Assembly (NCBI GenBank): GCA_015233615.1
Contig: JADFXJ010000001.1
Span: forward strand, 1-64,000
DNA from: Nitrospirota bacterium
Lineage (GTDB): Bacteria; Nitrospirota; Thermodesulfovibrionia; Thermodesulfovibrionales; Magnetobacteriaceae
Direction of reading: 5' to 3'
Length of the DNA stretch: 64,000 nucleotides
Position numbers and translations under genes: made by a program. The notes under the pieces are model-generated. The model was not told where the DNA came from and did not search any database. It worked only from the letters and a program-made list of their open reading frames with translations. This document shows positions 1-11,171 of the stretch, piece by piece; the stretch's first letter is position 1; each line of letters begins with the position of its first letter.

Positions 1-831
1 GCTTTCATATTCATCCGAATGTTTGAATCCATCATCAGTATGAGTATACGCATTAAGTACACTTTTATTTGATTTTTGGAAACATAAAATATAATCGTTA
101 TTCTTAGCGATATTGTCAGTTGATTTCCCTGCTTTTTTTGTGATTCGTGGAAATTCGCTTACAAAATTCTCCTCCCCGAATCTTTCATCGCACATCTTCC
201 GTAAATTACTCACCTCATTATCATCGATGCTGATAAATATCACTCCGTCATCCCGCAGGAGATTTCTTGCTAAAAAAAGGCGCGGATACATCATGTTAAG
301 CCAATTGCTGTGGAAATGGCCACTCTCTCGCGTATTTACCCGATACAGATCTGCGTTGATTACATTGCCGTCTTTATCGATAGCGCCACTTGCAAGAAGC
401 TCATCTTTTTTAGTACGTGAAAACTTGTCATTGTAAATAAAATCATTGCCAGTATTGTACGGCGGATCGATGTAAATCATTTTTACCTTGCCGTAATAGC
501 TCCTTTGCAAAACCTTCAAAACCTCCAGGTTATCGCCTTCTATAAACAGATTCTGCGTTTCGTCGAAATTCACAGACTCATCCCTGCATGGTTTGAGCGT
601 GTTTGTCGTCGTCTCCTGAATCTTCCTGAAACAATCGTTTTTACCGGCCCAGATAAGGCCATACCGCTCCTGATCCGTCATGACGTATTCATCACCAAGC
701 GTAGCCTTGAGCTTTTTGGTATCAATCTTGCCTTCCGAAAAAATCTCGGGCATCTCGGCCATCAGCTTCTTTAAAAGCACTGCTTGTGGGTTAAACGATT
801 GTCCGTCTATTTTTCCAACATCCATTGTCAT
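1..831 (-). CDS. Type III restriction-modification DNA methyltransferase (Mod), 5' part, runs off the left edge
   Basis: My reverse-strand translation gives MTMDVGKIDGQSFNPQAVLLKKLMAEMPEIF...DETQNLFIEGDNLEVLKVLQRSYYGKVKMIYIDPPYNTGNDFIYNDKF; the DPPY motif and flanking sequence are typical of Mod. Absent from the ORF track because it is truncated by the window. Confidence 0.93.
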   Translation of the reverse strand, partial: MTMDVGKIDGQSFNPQAVLLKKLMAEMPEIFSEGKIDTKKLKATLGDEYVMTDQERYGLIWAGKNDCFRKIQETTTNTLKPCRDESVNFDETQNLFIEGDNLEVLKVLQRSYYGKVKMIYIDPPYNTGNDFIYNDKFSRTKKDELLASGAIDKDGNVINADLYRVNTRESGHFHSNWLNMMYPRLFLARNLLRDDGVIFISIDDNEVSNLRKMCDERFGEENFVSEFPRITKKAGKSTDNIAKNNDYILCFQKSNKSVLNAYTHTDDGFKHSDEYES

Positions 832-1109
832 TGGTTTAATAGCTTAAGAATTGGCTTTGTCGCTTCGGTCTCCCCACGTTGTCCCAGAGCGGTACTGGGT
901 TACGCCAAACCCTCTAAATTTTCTAAGCACTCCAATATGTTAGCATACAAACCATAATTTTTACAATTCCAGCTAAAATCCAACTAAAATCACGCTACTT
1001 TGCCAGTATAGCGGACCAGATTGTCAAAAAAGGATTGCTTTCTTGTATAATAAGATGCAAACGTTGTAATTGTAATAAGGGCACGTACTATTGGTAGATT
1101 GGAGCATAT

Positions 1110-2201
1110 TTGGAACAGATAAAGAAAAGAGCTAAGAAGGCAGGGTTTTCACCCGGTAGCCGCCTCCACGTTGGTGAAAAAAATGGAGGCTCCTCCGTTG
1201 ATGAGACGAAGTTGGCCGTCTTTGACTATGACGGGGACAATCTTAGTGAACATGCGCCAAAAACGATAGAAGACTACCTTTCTATCGAAAAGCAATTCTC
1301 CGTCAGATGGTTAAACGTAGAAGGTATCCACGAATCTGTCCACAACGTTAAAATACTTGAAATCCTTGGCCGCCATTATGGGTTTCATCCTCTGACGCTG
1401 GAAGACATTTTAAATACCAACCAAAGGCCAAAAGTCGAGGTATTCGATAATTGCGTTTTTATCGTGTTGAAGATGCTTTCCTACGATAACGATAACGGGG
1501 CCAAAGTGAGGATTGAACAGGTAAGTCTGATACTTGGCACCGATTTCGTTATATCCTTTCAGGAAGGAACCGGCGGCAACGTATTCGACGTAATAACAAA
1601 CAGGCTAAGGAAGGGACATGAGCAGTTGAGAAAATCGGGTGCCGATTTCCTTATTTACTCCCTCATGGATTCGATAGTGGACAATTACTTCGTAATTCTC
1701 GAGATGATTTCCGATAAAATAGAAGAACTCGAAGAGGATATAACTCAAAACCCGTCACCCGGAAACCTCCAGGCGCTCCATGCTTTAAAAAGGCATATGA
1801 TCTTTATGCAAAAATCCGTGTGGCCTTTAAGGGAGGTCTTAAGCACTCTTGAAAGGAACGATTGTAAATACTTTCAAAGCACTACAAAACGCTATTTACA
1901 GGATATTTACGACCACACGATACAAGTTATCGACGTGGTTGAGATCTTCAGAGACATGCTCTCGGGTATGCTTGACGTATACCTTTCGAGCATCAGCAAC
2001 AGGATGAATGCGATTATGAAGGTACTGACGATAGTAAGCACCATATTCATGCCTTTAACCTTTATCGTCGGCGTGTACGGAATGAATTTCAAAAATATGC
2101 CCGAACTTCAGTGGGAATGGGGCTACGTTTACAGTTGGTCTCTAATGCTTACCGTTGTCATAGTGATGGTGGTATTTTTTAAACGAAAAAAATGGTTGTG
2201 A
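1110..2201 (+). CDS. corA: Magnesium/cobalt transporter CorA
   Basis: C-terminal IVGVYGMNFKNMPEL...WGY with two TM helices; TTG start. Confidence 0.95.
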   Translation: MEQIKKRAKKAGFSPGSRLHVGEKNGGSSVDETKLAVFDYDGDNLSEHAPKTIEDYLSIEKQFSVRWLNVEGIHESVHNVKILEILGRHYGFHPLTLEDILNTNQRPKVEVFDNCVFIVLKMLSYDNDNGAKVRIEQVSLILGTDFVISFQEGTGGNVFDVITNRLRKGHEQLRKSGADFLIYSLMDSIVDNYFVILEMISDKIEELEEDITQNPSPGNLQALHALKRHMIFMQKSVWPLREVLSTLERNDCKYFQSTTKRYLQDIYDHTIQVIDVVEIFRDMLSGMLDVYLSSISNRMNAIMKVLTIVSTIFMPLTFIVGVYGMNFKNMPELQWEWGYVYSWSLMLTVVIVMVVFFKRKKWL

Positions 2202-2248
2202 ACGTGATTTTCTACATTGCCTGCAATACCGTCTGCGATTGCCCGATA

Positions 2249-4024
2249 TTACGGTATGTCTGAGCAGGTTCTGTTTCTCCCGCCGTTTTTTGCCTGGTAC
2301 AGTAGAACGTCGGCCCGGTGTATGCAGTCGTCGAGATTTTCCTGCTGTTTTCTGAATGTAAGCCCGGCACTTATGGTTACCCGGTAATTTTTCATGTCTC
2401 CATCGAATTGAAGCTCCGAAACACTGGTTCGTATGCGCTCCGCCGTTTCGAGGGCATGGCATACGGACAGGCCTACGAGAAAGACGATAAACTCCTCGCC
2501 GCCAAGCCTGACTGCCAGGTCGCTCTTGCGCGTCTGGTTTATAAGTTCTTCCGCAACCTTGCGGAGCACTTCGTCTCCCGATACGTGGCCGAAGGTATCG
2601 TTGATCTTCTTAAAATGGTCTATATCGAACATGATGAGAGCCACTATGTAGCCATCGTCCCTGTCGTTAAGGCTAAAGAGACGCTTCGTCGTATCCCTCA
2701 TATATATACGGTTGTACAGGCCAGTGAGCTGATCTTTTATGGACTGATCATATATCTTTTGTCGCTCCATGTCGAGCCTCTGGTAGATAAACTCTCTTTC
2801 CAGAGCGACCTCGAGGGGCATGTCCAGGTGTTTGAGCATCTGGGAGATGTCCTCGGTAATCGGCACGTTATGGTCCAGGTAAAATATGGCTATGGCGTTA
2901 GCGACCTGGCGGACGGGTGAAAAAAGCGGTATGACGAGGCCCTTTACCTCTTCAGACATGTCTATTTCCTTATATAGCCTTGTGTTTTCGGTAATCCAGC
3001 TCTTTCTGTCCACTCCAAGGATTTTTGCAAGCCCGCTATCCGGATTCGAAGCCACCGCCCGGTACCTGTTGGCGGGTGAGAAATAAATGACGGCGCCGTC
3101 GTCCCCGACTGCATAAAACTCAAGCGTGGCCACGGGCAACACCCGTCTGGCTATTTCGGTGATGGCGTTTGCTATGTCGTGGAAATCCCTGTATATGACC
3201 ATGGTCTCCATAATGTCTCTCAATATCCTGTTGATGAGGGACAACCGGTGGATACCGGTTTCGGTTTCGGACAGCAGGTACAGGCCGCAGTCTATACCTT
3301 TGAGCTTGCCCATTATGAATCCCACAAGGTGTGGCGGTATGATGGAGCCATGCTGAGGAGCGATAATCTTAATGGGCAGGGCTTCGAGCTTGGAAAGCCC
3401 CATTATGAGTATCTCGCGGCTTGGCATGTAATGCTCGTGAAACAGGCGTATGCCGTCAAAAACGCTCTCGTCCTTTGCCACAAGGCTCCAGTTTTCGCTG
3501 AAGCCGCCGAAAATATCGCTGGAAAATAGTACTCCCTCGTCGGTATCGAATGTGACGAACGCTCCCGGAAAGTGCAGATATGGGGTATAGACAAACCGAA
3601 GCAGCCTGCCACCCAGGTCCAGCTTCCACTCATGCTCCTCCACCAGCCAGAAGGGGGTTTTTAGTGCGTAGTGTTTAAGCAGCGCCATTGCGCGCCAGTG
3701 GGTTACTATAACGGCGTCGTCGCGGCTTATTAGCTTGTCTATCAGAGGCAGCACCCCCGTTATGTCGGGGTCCTGGTGGTGGCAAACAAAATAACGGATC
3801 TTCGAAAAGGGAATCACCTCTTCTATTTTCCTGAGCGTATGGTTAAACGTCAGGGAGGAGCCGGGGTCGAGTAAAACCGATTGGTCTCCATGCTCTATAA
3901 GATACGGGTGGCACTGGAAGACGTCGTTTTCCATGTAAAAACCAACCCACCATATCCCGTCGGCTATGGCAACGGCATGGTCGTACTGCAATGGGTTTAT
4001 GTCTATCGGATCGTCGTAATTCAT
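2249..4024 (-). CDS. ODP-type (MBL-fold diiron) domain + GAF-like + GGDEF diguanylate cyclase
   Basis: N-terminal HHQDPD, TPYLHFPGAF, LFSSDIFGG and PQHGSIIP resemble the flavodiiron/ODP metal-ligand set; C-terminal RLGGEEF GGDEF motif. Confidence 0.88.
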   Translation of the reverse strand: MNYDDPIDINPLQYDHAVAIADGIWWVGFYMENDVFQCHPYLIEHGDQSVLLDPGSSLTFNHTLRKIEEVIPFSKIRYFVCHHQDPDITGVLPLIDKLISRDDAVIVTHWRAMALLKHYALKTPFWLVEEHEWKLDLGGRLLRFVYTPYLHFPGAFVTFDTDEGVLFSSDIFGGFSENWSLVAKDESVFDGIRLFHEHYMPSREILIMGLSKLEALPIKIIAPQHGSIIPPHLVGFIMGKLKGIDCGLYLLSETETGIHRLSLINRILRDIMETMVIYRDFHDIANAITEIARRVLPVATLEFYAVGDDGAVIYFSPANRYRAVASNPDSGLAKILGVDRKSWITENTRLYKEIDMSEEVKGLVIPLFSPVRQVANAIAIFYLDHNVPITEDISQMLKHLDMPLEVALEREFIYQRLDMERQKIYDQSIKDQLTGLYNRIYMRDTTKRLFSLNDRDDGYIVALIMFDIDHFKKINDTFGHVSGDEVLRKVAEELINQTRKSDLAVRLGGEEFIVFLVGLSVCHALETAERIRTSVSELQFDGDMKNYRVTISAGLTFRKQQENLDDCIHRADVLLYQAKNGGRNRTCSDIP

Positions 4025-4224
4025 ACCTTTTTAATTGCTTTATTCTCCCATAGGAAACTATTATGATATAATATGATTGTACATCACCCTGACGGAGAAG
4101 TTCAATACCCTGGGAGGGAAGTTCATTGAAAAGTTCAATATAATTTTGTACGTGAATTTTATCGCATATAAGTTCACTATGGAGGCAAGACCGCGGCCTT
4201 CGGGTAAATTGGCCTTCGAGTAAA

Positions 4225-6009
4225 TTGGCAGCGAAAAGCGAAAAGCGAAAAGATATGAACAGTGAAAGAAACCTTTTTAGCCTTTACAACGTGCAGGCAC
4301 TTACCGCCATGCTGTTCATACTGCTTATGGCTTTTCTGTTGGGGCTGGTGATAATATATTGGATGTACATATTAGAACCGCGCCTGAAGAAATCCGCAGA
4401 GGCCAGTGTAAAGGCCCTGGCACAAATGCAGGCGCAGATGCTTGCCGACGAAATGTCAAACGAGACGTTGCCTCCCGGGCAGCCTGCGCTGGACAAGAGA
4501 TTGTCGAAAATAATGGACAGGATAATGTCACTGAAAGACCCCAACACTAACCACCCGTTTGTGGTTAAGATCGCTCTGGTTGCCGATTACGACATACTGA
4601 AGGCCAGACCGGGGTCTCTGGACATGGTTATGGGCGAGGCCGCCTGCAAAAACTGCATCTTTAGCGAAATCCCTCTTTTTTCGACTAAAAACAGGGAACA
4701 TTTGGGATCCGTGCAATTTGACTGCAGCGGTGAATCCTTCGATAACCTTAGGTCGGAGGTTAGATTCAGGCTCTTCATAGGGTCGCTTGCTATCGTCCTG
4801 CTTTTGATGTCGGGGTGGTGGGCGGTAGCCGGTTTAATCGGGAAAATGAGGAAATTTGCCCATCAGCTTGCCGAATCCAGACAGTACCTGGACAATATAA
4901 TCTCATCCATGCACGATGCCCTGTTCGTAGTCAGCACTGAGGGGGCGATACGCTCCACGAACCAGTATGCCCACCAAATGCTGGGCTATAACGAGGATGA
5001 GATCAGCGGTGTATCTTTTGGTAACATAATAGAGGAAGAGAGCTCCGGGCCATCATGGCCATTTCTGAGACAGGAACTCCAGCGCGTTGGTAACGTCAGC
5101 AACGTGGAAAGCTACTTTAGAGGAAAAGACGGCCGGAAACTGGAAGTCCTTCTGTCCGCCTCGAAACTTTCCAGCAACTCCGGCGGCTCTTACGATTGCC
5201 TCTTCGTGGCCAGGGACGTAAGCGGCTTAAAGGAGACCGAGAGGCAATTGAGGGAAAAGCAGTCCCAGTTGATCCATGCAGGACGGCTGACCGCCCTGGG
5301 AGAGATGTCTACCGGCATCGCCCACGAGCTCAACCAGCCCCTGTCCATAATCAGGCTTGCTTCGGAATTTCTCAGGGAATATTTCATTCACGGCGACTTG
5401 AAAACTATAGAAATCGAAGCGGTTAAAAAGATCATAGCGCAGGTTGACCGGGCTTCTACTATTATAAACAACATGCGCACGTTCGCAAGGGCAAAAGAAG
5501 ATGACTTAGAGCCCACGAATATCGGGCAGTCCGTCGATAGGGCACTGTCGTTTTTTCACGAACAGTTTCGTATACACGGCATTAAGACCATTGTTATTAA
5601 AGACGACGAATTGCCCATGGCTATAATTAACTCCCAAAAATTCGAGCAGGTCGTCGTGAACCTTCTGTCCAACGCCAGGTATGCAGTGGACGAGAAAGCC
5701 GTTATGGCCGTACCCGGCTATGAAAAGGAGATAATAATCCGGCTTTATCACGACCAGGTTAAAAATTGTCTGCTCTTCGAGATATGGGACAACGGCACAG
5801 GGATGAGCGATGACGTGCTCAAAAGGTGCATGGATCCCTTTTATACGACCAAAGAAGTTGGTGAGGGTACCGGCCTGGGGCTTTCCATAGTGCATTCCAT
5901 AGTGAAGGAATATGATATGGGTATCAAAGCCAATAGCACCGAAATGGTTGGAACCACTTTTATAATAACGATACCATGTGCGGAGGGCCACCATTGGAAG
6001 ACTCGATAA
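4225..6009 (+). CDS. Membrane PAS sensor histidine kinase (start may be ATG at 4255)
   Basis: Two TM segments, PAS, GEMSTGIAHELNQPL H-box, DNGTGM / GTGLGLSIV. Confidence 0.9.
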   Translation: MAAKSEKRKDMNSERNLFSLYNVQALTAMLFILLMAFLLGLVIIYWMYILEPRLKKSAEASVKALAQMQAQMLADEMSNETLPPGQPALDKRLSKIMDRIMSLKDPNTNHPFVVKIALVADYDILKARPGSLDMVMGEAACKNCIFSEIPLFSTKNREHLGSVQFDCSGESFDNLRSEVRFRLFIGSLAIVLLLMSGWWAVAGLIGKMRKFAHQLAESRQYLDNIISSMHDALFVVSTEGAIRSTNQYAHQMLGYNEDEISGVSFGNIIEEESSGPSWPFLRQELQRVGNVSNVESYFRGKDGRKLEVLLSASKLSSNSGGSYDCLFVARDVSGLKETERQLREKQSQLIHAGRLTALGEMSTGIAHELNQPLSIIRLASEFLREYFIHGDLKTIEIEAVKKIIAQVDRASTIINNMRTFARAKEDDLEPTNIGQSVDRALSFFHEQFRIHGIKTIVIKDDELPMAIINSQKFEQVVVNLLSNARYAVDEKAVMAVPGYEKEIIIRLYHDQVKNCLLFEIWDNGTGMSDDVLKRCMDPFYTTKEVGEGTGLGLSIVHSIVKEYDMGIKANSTEMVGTTFIITIPCAEGHHWKTR

Positions 6010-7970
6010 AGTTATTGATAGTTGACGACGAACCGGAACTACTCGATGTTTTGCAGTGGCACTTACAGAAATATTACGAAAAAACCTACCTGACTACGTC
6101 TCCGTACGAGGCACTGGAGATGCTAAGCTCCACAAAGATGGACATCCTCATAACCGACCTCAGGATGCCTGGAATGGACGGGCTCGCTCTTTACAAAAGG
6201 GGTTTGGAGTTCAGTAATGACCTCCAGTGTATAGTAATCACCGGCCACGGTGAAATCGACAGTGCCATTGAGGCGATGAAACTTGGGGCAATTAATTACC
6301 TTCACAAACCCATGAGCATTGCCGCCCTTCTGGCCGCCATAGACAAGGGCAAGGAAAAGATAATACTAATGCGCCGGCTTAAACTCGAGCAGGATAGGCT
6401 AAAGAGTACCAACGAGCTGTTGAAGGAGGAGATCGAAAAGAGAAAGACCGCCGAGGAGGCCATAAGGGATGCCGCCATTAAATACCAATCCCTTATGGAC
6501 TATGCCAGCGACGCCATATTTATAAGCGACGAGAGCGGTTACTTGCTCGAAGTTAACAAAAAAGCCGAAGAGCTCTCCGGCTACAACAAGGGAGAACTGC
6601 TGAAGCTCCACTATAGTGTTTTCGTTCCCGTGGAAAAGCTCGAATTTAGCAGAAAACTTAATGCCCAGCTTGCAGAGACGGGCTTTATGGTGGCTAATGA
6701 CTTGCCACTGTTGAGAAAAGACGGAGCCACAATTCCGGTAGACCTGACCGGCAGCCTCATAGAGCTGGGAGGAGTTAAGCTCGTCCAAACCATAATCAGG
6801 GATATCTCTTACCGAAAAAAGATGGAGGAGGAGATGAACAGGGCGCAGAAGCTGGACGGCTTAGGGCTTTTGGCCGGCGGCATAGCCCACGACTTTAATA
6901 ACATAATGACCGTTATCTTAGGGCAGGTTATGATAGCCATGGAGAAGCTCGATCCAGTCGGCGGGGCCTTGAAAAACCTCTCCGAAGCCGAAAAAGCCAT
7001 AAAAGTAGCCAAGGGGCTTTCCCTGAAGCTTCTCACCTTCTCGCAGGGCGGCTCACCAAAGAAGGCACCGGTACGCTTAGCCAGGCTTTTGTCCGATACG
7101 GTACAATTAACCCTGAGTGGCTCAAACGTAGAATGCAGAATGCACATAGCTCAAGACCTGTGGAGCGTGGTCGCAGACGAGGGCCAGGTAAGCCAGGCCA
7201 TAAGCAATATCGCCATAAACGCGCTGCAGGCGATGAACAATGGAGGAGTCCTGGAAATAAGTGCGGACAACGCCATGATTGAGGACGATACCTACGTTAC
7301 GCTGGCCGGTGGTATGTACGTAAAGCTAGTCTTCAAAGACAACGGCCCGGGGATCCCGGCAGATAACCTGCAGAGGATTTTTGACCCTTACTTTACCACT
7401 AAAGAAAGTGGCAGCGGCCTGGGACTAACCATCGCTTATTCTATCATTAAAAAACATAATGGCTACGTTGACATAGACTCGACTTACGGAGTGGGTACGA
7501 GCTTCACCATATACTTGCCGGCATCGGTAGAAGAACACGACACCTGCCAACCCTGCCAACCCACTCAATCCCACTACGATCATCCATTGACGTTTAGTAA
7601 AAAGAAAGTGCTCCTTATGGACGACAACGAAGGCGTCCTGGAGACTATAAGCGAGCTTCTCGAACTGAACGGTTACGAAGTGGGTAAATCGCGGGATAGC
7701 ATAGAGGCAGTGCAGTTGTATCTGGAGGCTATGAAGTCCTCTGCGCCCTTTGACGTGGTTGTCCTTGACCTTACCGTTCCGGGAGGCTTTGGCGGCAAGA
7801 AGGCCATGGAAGAACTACTGAAAATTGACCCGAAGGTAAAAGCCATCATAGCCAGCGGTTATTCGGACGACCCAATCGTTAGCCAGTACAGGCAGTATGG
7901 CTTTCAAGGGGTGATTACCAAGCCATACGACGTAGACGAGCTTAACAGCCTCATAAATAACATGGCCTGA
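5976..7970 (+). CDS. REC-PAS-HisKA-HATPase-REC hybrid histidine kinase
   Basis: N-terminal LLIVDDEPELL REC, PAS, GGIAHDFNNIM H-box, GSGLGLTIAYSI, second C-terminal REC (VLLMDDNEGV). Overlaps the upstream kinase gene. Confidence 0.92.
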   Translation: MCGGPPLEDSIKLLIVDDEPELLDVLQWHLQKYYEKTYLTTSPYEALEMLSSTKMDILITDLRMPGMDGLALYKRGLEFSNDLQCIVITGHGEIDSAIEAMKLGAINYLHKPMSIAALLAAIDKGKEKIILMRRLKLEQDRLKSTNELLKEEIEKRKTAEEAIRDAAIKYQSLMDYASDAIFISDESGYLLEVNKKAEELSGYNKGELLKLHYSVFVPVEKLEFSRKLNAQLAETGFMVANDLPLLRKDGATIPVDLTGSLIELGGVKLVQTIIRDISYRKKMEEEMNRAQKLDGLGLLAGGIAHDFNNIMTVILGQVMIAMEKLDPVGGALKNLSEAEKAIKVAKGLSLKLLTFSQGGSPKKAPVRLARLLSDTVQLTLSGSNVECRMHIAQDLWSVVADEGQVSQAISNIAINALQAMNNGGVLEISADNAMIEDDTYVTLAGGMYVKLVFKDNGPGIPADNLQRIFDPYFTTKESGSGLGLTIAYSIIKKHNGYVDIDSTYGVGTSFTIYLPASVEEHDTCQPCQPTQSHYDHPLTFSKKKVLLMDDNEGVLETISELLELNGYEVGKSRDSIEAVQLYLEAMKSSAPFDVVVLDLTVPGGFGGKKAMEELLKIDPKVKAIIASGYSDDPIVSQYRQYGFQGVITKPYDVDELNSLINNMA

Positions 7971-8071
7971 GTTTTGTGGCTAAATTTAGGGGTTGGGATC
8001 CGTGTATGAAGCATGGCCTGATGTCGGGGTTAAACTTGTAACGAATGGTAAGGTCGCCCCGCCGATTAGAC

Positions 8072-8749
8072 TTAAAGGTTATAGAGTTCGAAGTTTGCTC
8101 TGTCCAGGATAATTATCTTTCCATCCGATTCCGTTATCAAGCCCTCTTTTTTGAACTTGCTGATAGTGCGTATGGAGGTTTCCACGGTTGTGCCTACCAT
8201 GTCGGCTATGTCCTGCTTGGTTAATTTCATGTCTATATGGGTGCCTTTGCCCTCCTCGCCGCAGGTCTTGTCAGCCAGTTTCAGCAAAAGGGCTGCCACC
8301 CTGGATTCGACCCGTTCGAGCGCGATGTTTTTCAGCGTTTCGTATGAGTTCTTGATCCTCTCGCCAATTATGGAAGTTAAGGTAAGCATTAAGTGGGGAA
8401 ACCTGTCGAGTAACTTCAGCAGGCCTTTTCTGGATATTCTGAGAACCTTTGAACGTTCCATCGCTATAGCGTTAGCGGGGTAGGGTATACCTTTGAACAC
8501 CGCTACTGCTCCGAAAAGCTCTCCCGGCTGTATGAGTTCGAGAATTATTTCTTTCCCGTCGTGGGATAATTTGGTTATCTTAACTTTTCCTTCCGTTACG
8601 ATGTAAAGCCAGCCCGAGTTTTCGCCCTCCGAAAATATCATCTCCTTTTTATTTAAAGAGATGTTGGCGAAATAAGGCATTACCTCATCGAAATCACTTT
8701 CGGTGAAGCCGGAAAAAAACTCCGTTTCTTTAATATTTAACGGTGCCAT
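8072..8749 (-). CDS. Crp/Fnr family transcriptional regulator
   Basis: cNMP-binding domain plus HTH TKQDIADMVGTTVETSIRTISKFKKEGLI; no FNR-type N-terminal Cys cluster. Confidence 0.93.
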   Translation of the reverse strand: MAPLNIKETEFFSGFTESDFDEVMPYFANISLNKKEMIFSEGENSGWLYIVTEGKVKITKLSHDGKEIILELIQPGELFGAVAVFKGIPYPANAIAMERSKVLRISRKGLLKLLDRFPHLMLTLTSIIGERIKNSYETLKNIALERVESRVAALLLKLADKTCGEEGKGTHIDMKLTKQDIADMVGTTVETSIRTISKFKKEGLITESDGKIIILDRANFELYNL

Positions 8750-8973
8750 ATCTTTATAAAACTTAAATATTCTAACTCATCGGCGATGAAAAAGTATCTA
8801 TTTAAAAATAACATATTCGAAAGTAACTAATAAATGTAAAATGGATATTTTGAGGCCACCCGACAAAGAGCGAATGTTAAAGTTCAAAAAAGTGTTGCGA
8901 CTCTGGTATTATTGATCATGTAATATTTAGATCGTGTAATACTTAGTATATAATCCTTAACGGAGGGGACTTT

Positions 8974-9261
8974 TTGGAGACGGAAGAGCTGACCAGGGCA
9001 CACGTTGTAATCGACGGGCGGGTTCAGGGTGTAGGGTTCAGGTATTTCACCAGGGACGTCGCCCGCCGGCAAAAGTTACACGGTTGGGTGAAAAACCGTA
9101 GCGATGGATGCGTCGAAGCGGTATTGGAAGGGAGCAAAAGGGACGTGAGCATTGCCGTGGCCAGTTGTTACAAGGGGCCGCCCGGAAGCCTGGTTACGAA
9201 CGTAAAACTCGACTGGGAACTATATACCGGGGAATTTCAAACCTTTGCCATCACCTTTTAA
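8974..9261 (+). CDS. acyP: Acylphosphatase
   Basis: [42 protein letters not shown]. Confidence 0.95.
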   Translation: METEELTRAHVVIDGRVQGVGFRYFTRDVARRQKLHGWVKNRSDGCVEAVLEGSKRDVSIAVASCYKGPPGSLVTNVKLDWELYTGEFQTFAITF

Positions 9262-9305
9262 GGAATCATCGCGTTTAACCGGCCAAACCATTTAAGGAAG
9301 TTATT

Positions 9306-10295
9306 ATGCAAGGCAACAACGACGTGCAGGGCGATGGCAATATTGTCGTGAATATGGCAGACGGAGATGGCCAACCCCGTTGTGGTCTCTGCGGAGGGCC
9401 GATGGAGTGCGCCTCTACACGGGGGCTTTATGTTTGCAACTCTTGCCATGTGGCGGCCACCTGGCCTCAAGTCAGCGGCGAAGAGCTGGCGGCCTTATAT
9501 GGCACGTACAGGAACGACGTGTCGGGTACCCGGTTTGTAGTTCTCATAGAGTACTTTATACGGTTGTTCAGGTACGGGAGAAAGAGAAAAATCGAAAAAT
9601 ACGTTAAGAAGGGTAAAATTCTCGATGTAGGGTGTGGCCGGGGTCTTTTTTTACACGTCATGGAGCGGGGAGGCTGGAGTGTTTTTGGCGTGGAGTACGA
9701 CGAGGAAACCGCAGTGAGAGTTTCACGGGCTTATGGCATAAGGGTGGTTGCCGGCAGTCACGGAGATTGGGGATTCGAACCGGGTTCCTTCGATTGCGTT
9801 GCACTTTTCCACGTACTTGAGCACTTGCGGGAGCCCATGGCAGTGCTCGAAACGTGCAGGAATCTTTTGAAACCGGGCGGAGTGCTTTACGTTTCCGTGC
9901 CCAATTGGGACTCTTTGCAGGCAAAAGCCGGCAAAGACAAGTGGTTTCACCTCGATCTGCCTTACCACCTCTACCACTTCACCGAAAAGGGGCTCATAAA
10001 GCTTATCGGAAATTGTGGACTCGAAATATTAGAGATAAGACGTTTCGACCTTGAATACGCTCCCTATGGGTGGCTCCAGACCCTGTTAAACCTATCCGGC
10101 ACGGCCAGGAATCTCTTGTACGACGCACTCAGACGCCCCATCGAGGCACTCAAAGGCCCCCACAGGGGTGGGCTCTTTCTAAGCCTTGCGCTGTTGCCCA
10201 TTTACGTGCCCCTGTCGTTGATGTTATCTCTTGTGGAATCGTACACATTAAAAATGGGTGGTATCGTCGACGTCGTTGCCGTCAAAAAGGAGTAA
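9306..10295 (+). CDS. Class I SAM-dependent methyltransferase with N-terminal zinc ribbon
   Basis: [10 protein letters not shown]...CNSCH then [36 protein letters not shown]. Confidence 0.9.
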   Translation: MQGNNDVQGDGNIVVNMADGDGQPRCGLCGGPMECASTRGLYVCNSCHVAATWPQVSGEELAALYGTYRNDVSGTRFVVLIEYFIRLFRYGRKRKIEKYVKKGKILDVGCGRGLFLHVMERGGWSVFGVEYDEETAVRVSRAYGIRVVAGSHGDWGFEPGSFDCVALFHVLEHLREPMAVLETCRNLLKPGGVLYVSVPNWDSLQAKAGKDKWFHLDLPYHLYHFTEKGLIKLIGNCGLEILEIRRFDLEYAPYGWLQTLLNLSGTARNLLYDALRRPIEALKGPHRGGLFLSLALLPIYVPLSLMLSLVESYTLKMGGIVDVVAVKKE

Positions 10296-11040
10296 CGCCG
10301 TGTTTATGGGTAAAAAAGTGGTAGTAGTAATGCCGGCTTACAACGCAGAAAAGACGCTCCGCCGGACTTACGAGGAGATTCCCCACGAATTCGTCGACGA
10401 GTGCATAGTCGTGGACGACTCCTCCGGGGACAAAACCATCGCAGTAGCCCGCTCTCTTGGCTTAAAGACCATCGTGCACGAAAAGAACCGGGGCTACGGA
10501 GGAAATCAGAAAACTTGCTACCACTGCGCGCTGGCAAGTGGCGCGGACGTGATAGTGATGCTCCACCCGGATTACCAGTATTCGCCACGACTGGTCACCC
10601 CTATTGCGGCGATGATACTATCCGGGCACTATGACGTAGTTTTGGGGTCGAGAATACTCGGTGGAGGTGCCCTCAGGGGCGGCATGCCCCTTTACAAGTA
10701 TATCGCCAACAGGTTTCTGACTTTTTTTGAGAACATGATACTTGGCGTAAAACTATCCGAATACCATACCGGCTTCAGAGCATTCAGCTCAAAGGTGCTC
10801 AAAACCTTACCCCTGGAAAAAAATTCGGACGATTTCGTCTTCGACAACGAAATACTTGTACAGGCAGTATACTTCGGTTTTAAAATCGGGGAAATCAGTT
10901 GCCCGACTAAATATTTCGGGGAGGCCTCGTCGATTAACTTCGCAAGGAGCGTAAAGTACGGCGTTGGCGTCGTCGTTACTTCGATAAAGTACCTTCTGCA
11001 GCGTACCGGCACGGTGAAGGTATCGATTTTCGATAAGTAA
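10258..11040 (+). CDS. Glycosyltransferase family 2 (start likely about 10306)
   Basis: [21 protein letters not shown]...[10 protein letters not shown]...[12 protein letters not shown]. Confidence 0.92.
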   Translation: MVSSTSLPSKRSNAVFMGKKVVVVMPAYNAEKTLRRTYEEIPHEFVDECIVVDDSSGDKTIAVARSLGLKTIVHEKNRGYGGNQKTCYHCALASGADVIVMLHPDYQYSPRLVTPIAAMILSGHYDVVLGSRILGGGALRGGMPLYKYIANRFLTFFENMILGVKLSEYHTGFRAFSSKVLKTLPLEKNSDDFVFDNEILVQAVYFGFKIGEISCPTKYFGEASSINFARSVKYGVGVVVTSIKYLLQRTGTVKVSIFDK

Positions 11041-11171
11041 TGGTGAAATATCGTGAAATTTATAAGGCGTTCCTGATATTATAGTTATCCGGAGTAATGC
11101 CCGAATCATCGGGTTGGCCGTATGTTTGAGCCGGAATCGGGAATATACGGTACGAGGATGTTTACATCCGG

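Noticed and set aside
2318-2920. 200-aa plus-strand ORF opposite the GGDEF gene
   Set aside because: Antisense to the GGDEF domain; no independent motif.
4620-4680. Heme c site in the periplasmic domain of the kinase at 4225
   Set aside because: GEAACKNCIFSE has CxxC but no following His, so not a c-type heme motif.
5506-5994. 162-aa minus-strand ORF inside the histidine kinase
   Set aside because: Antisense to conserved HATPase motifs; no recognisable domain or RBS.
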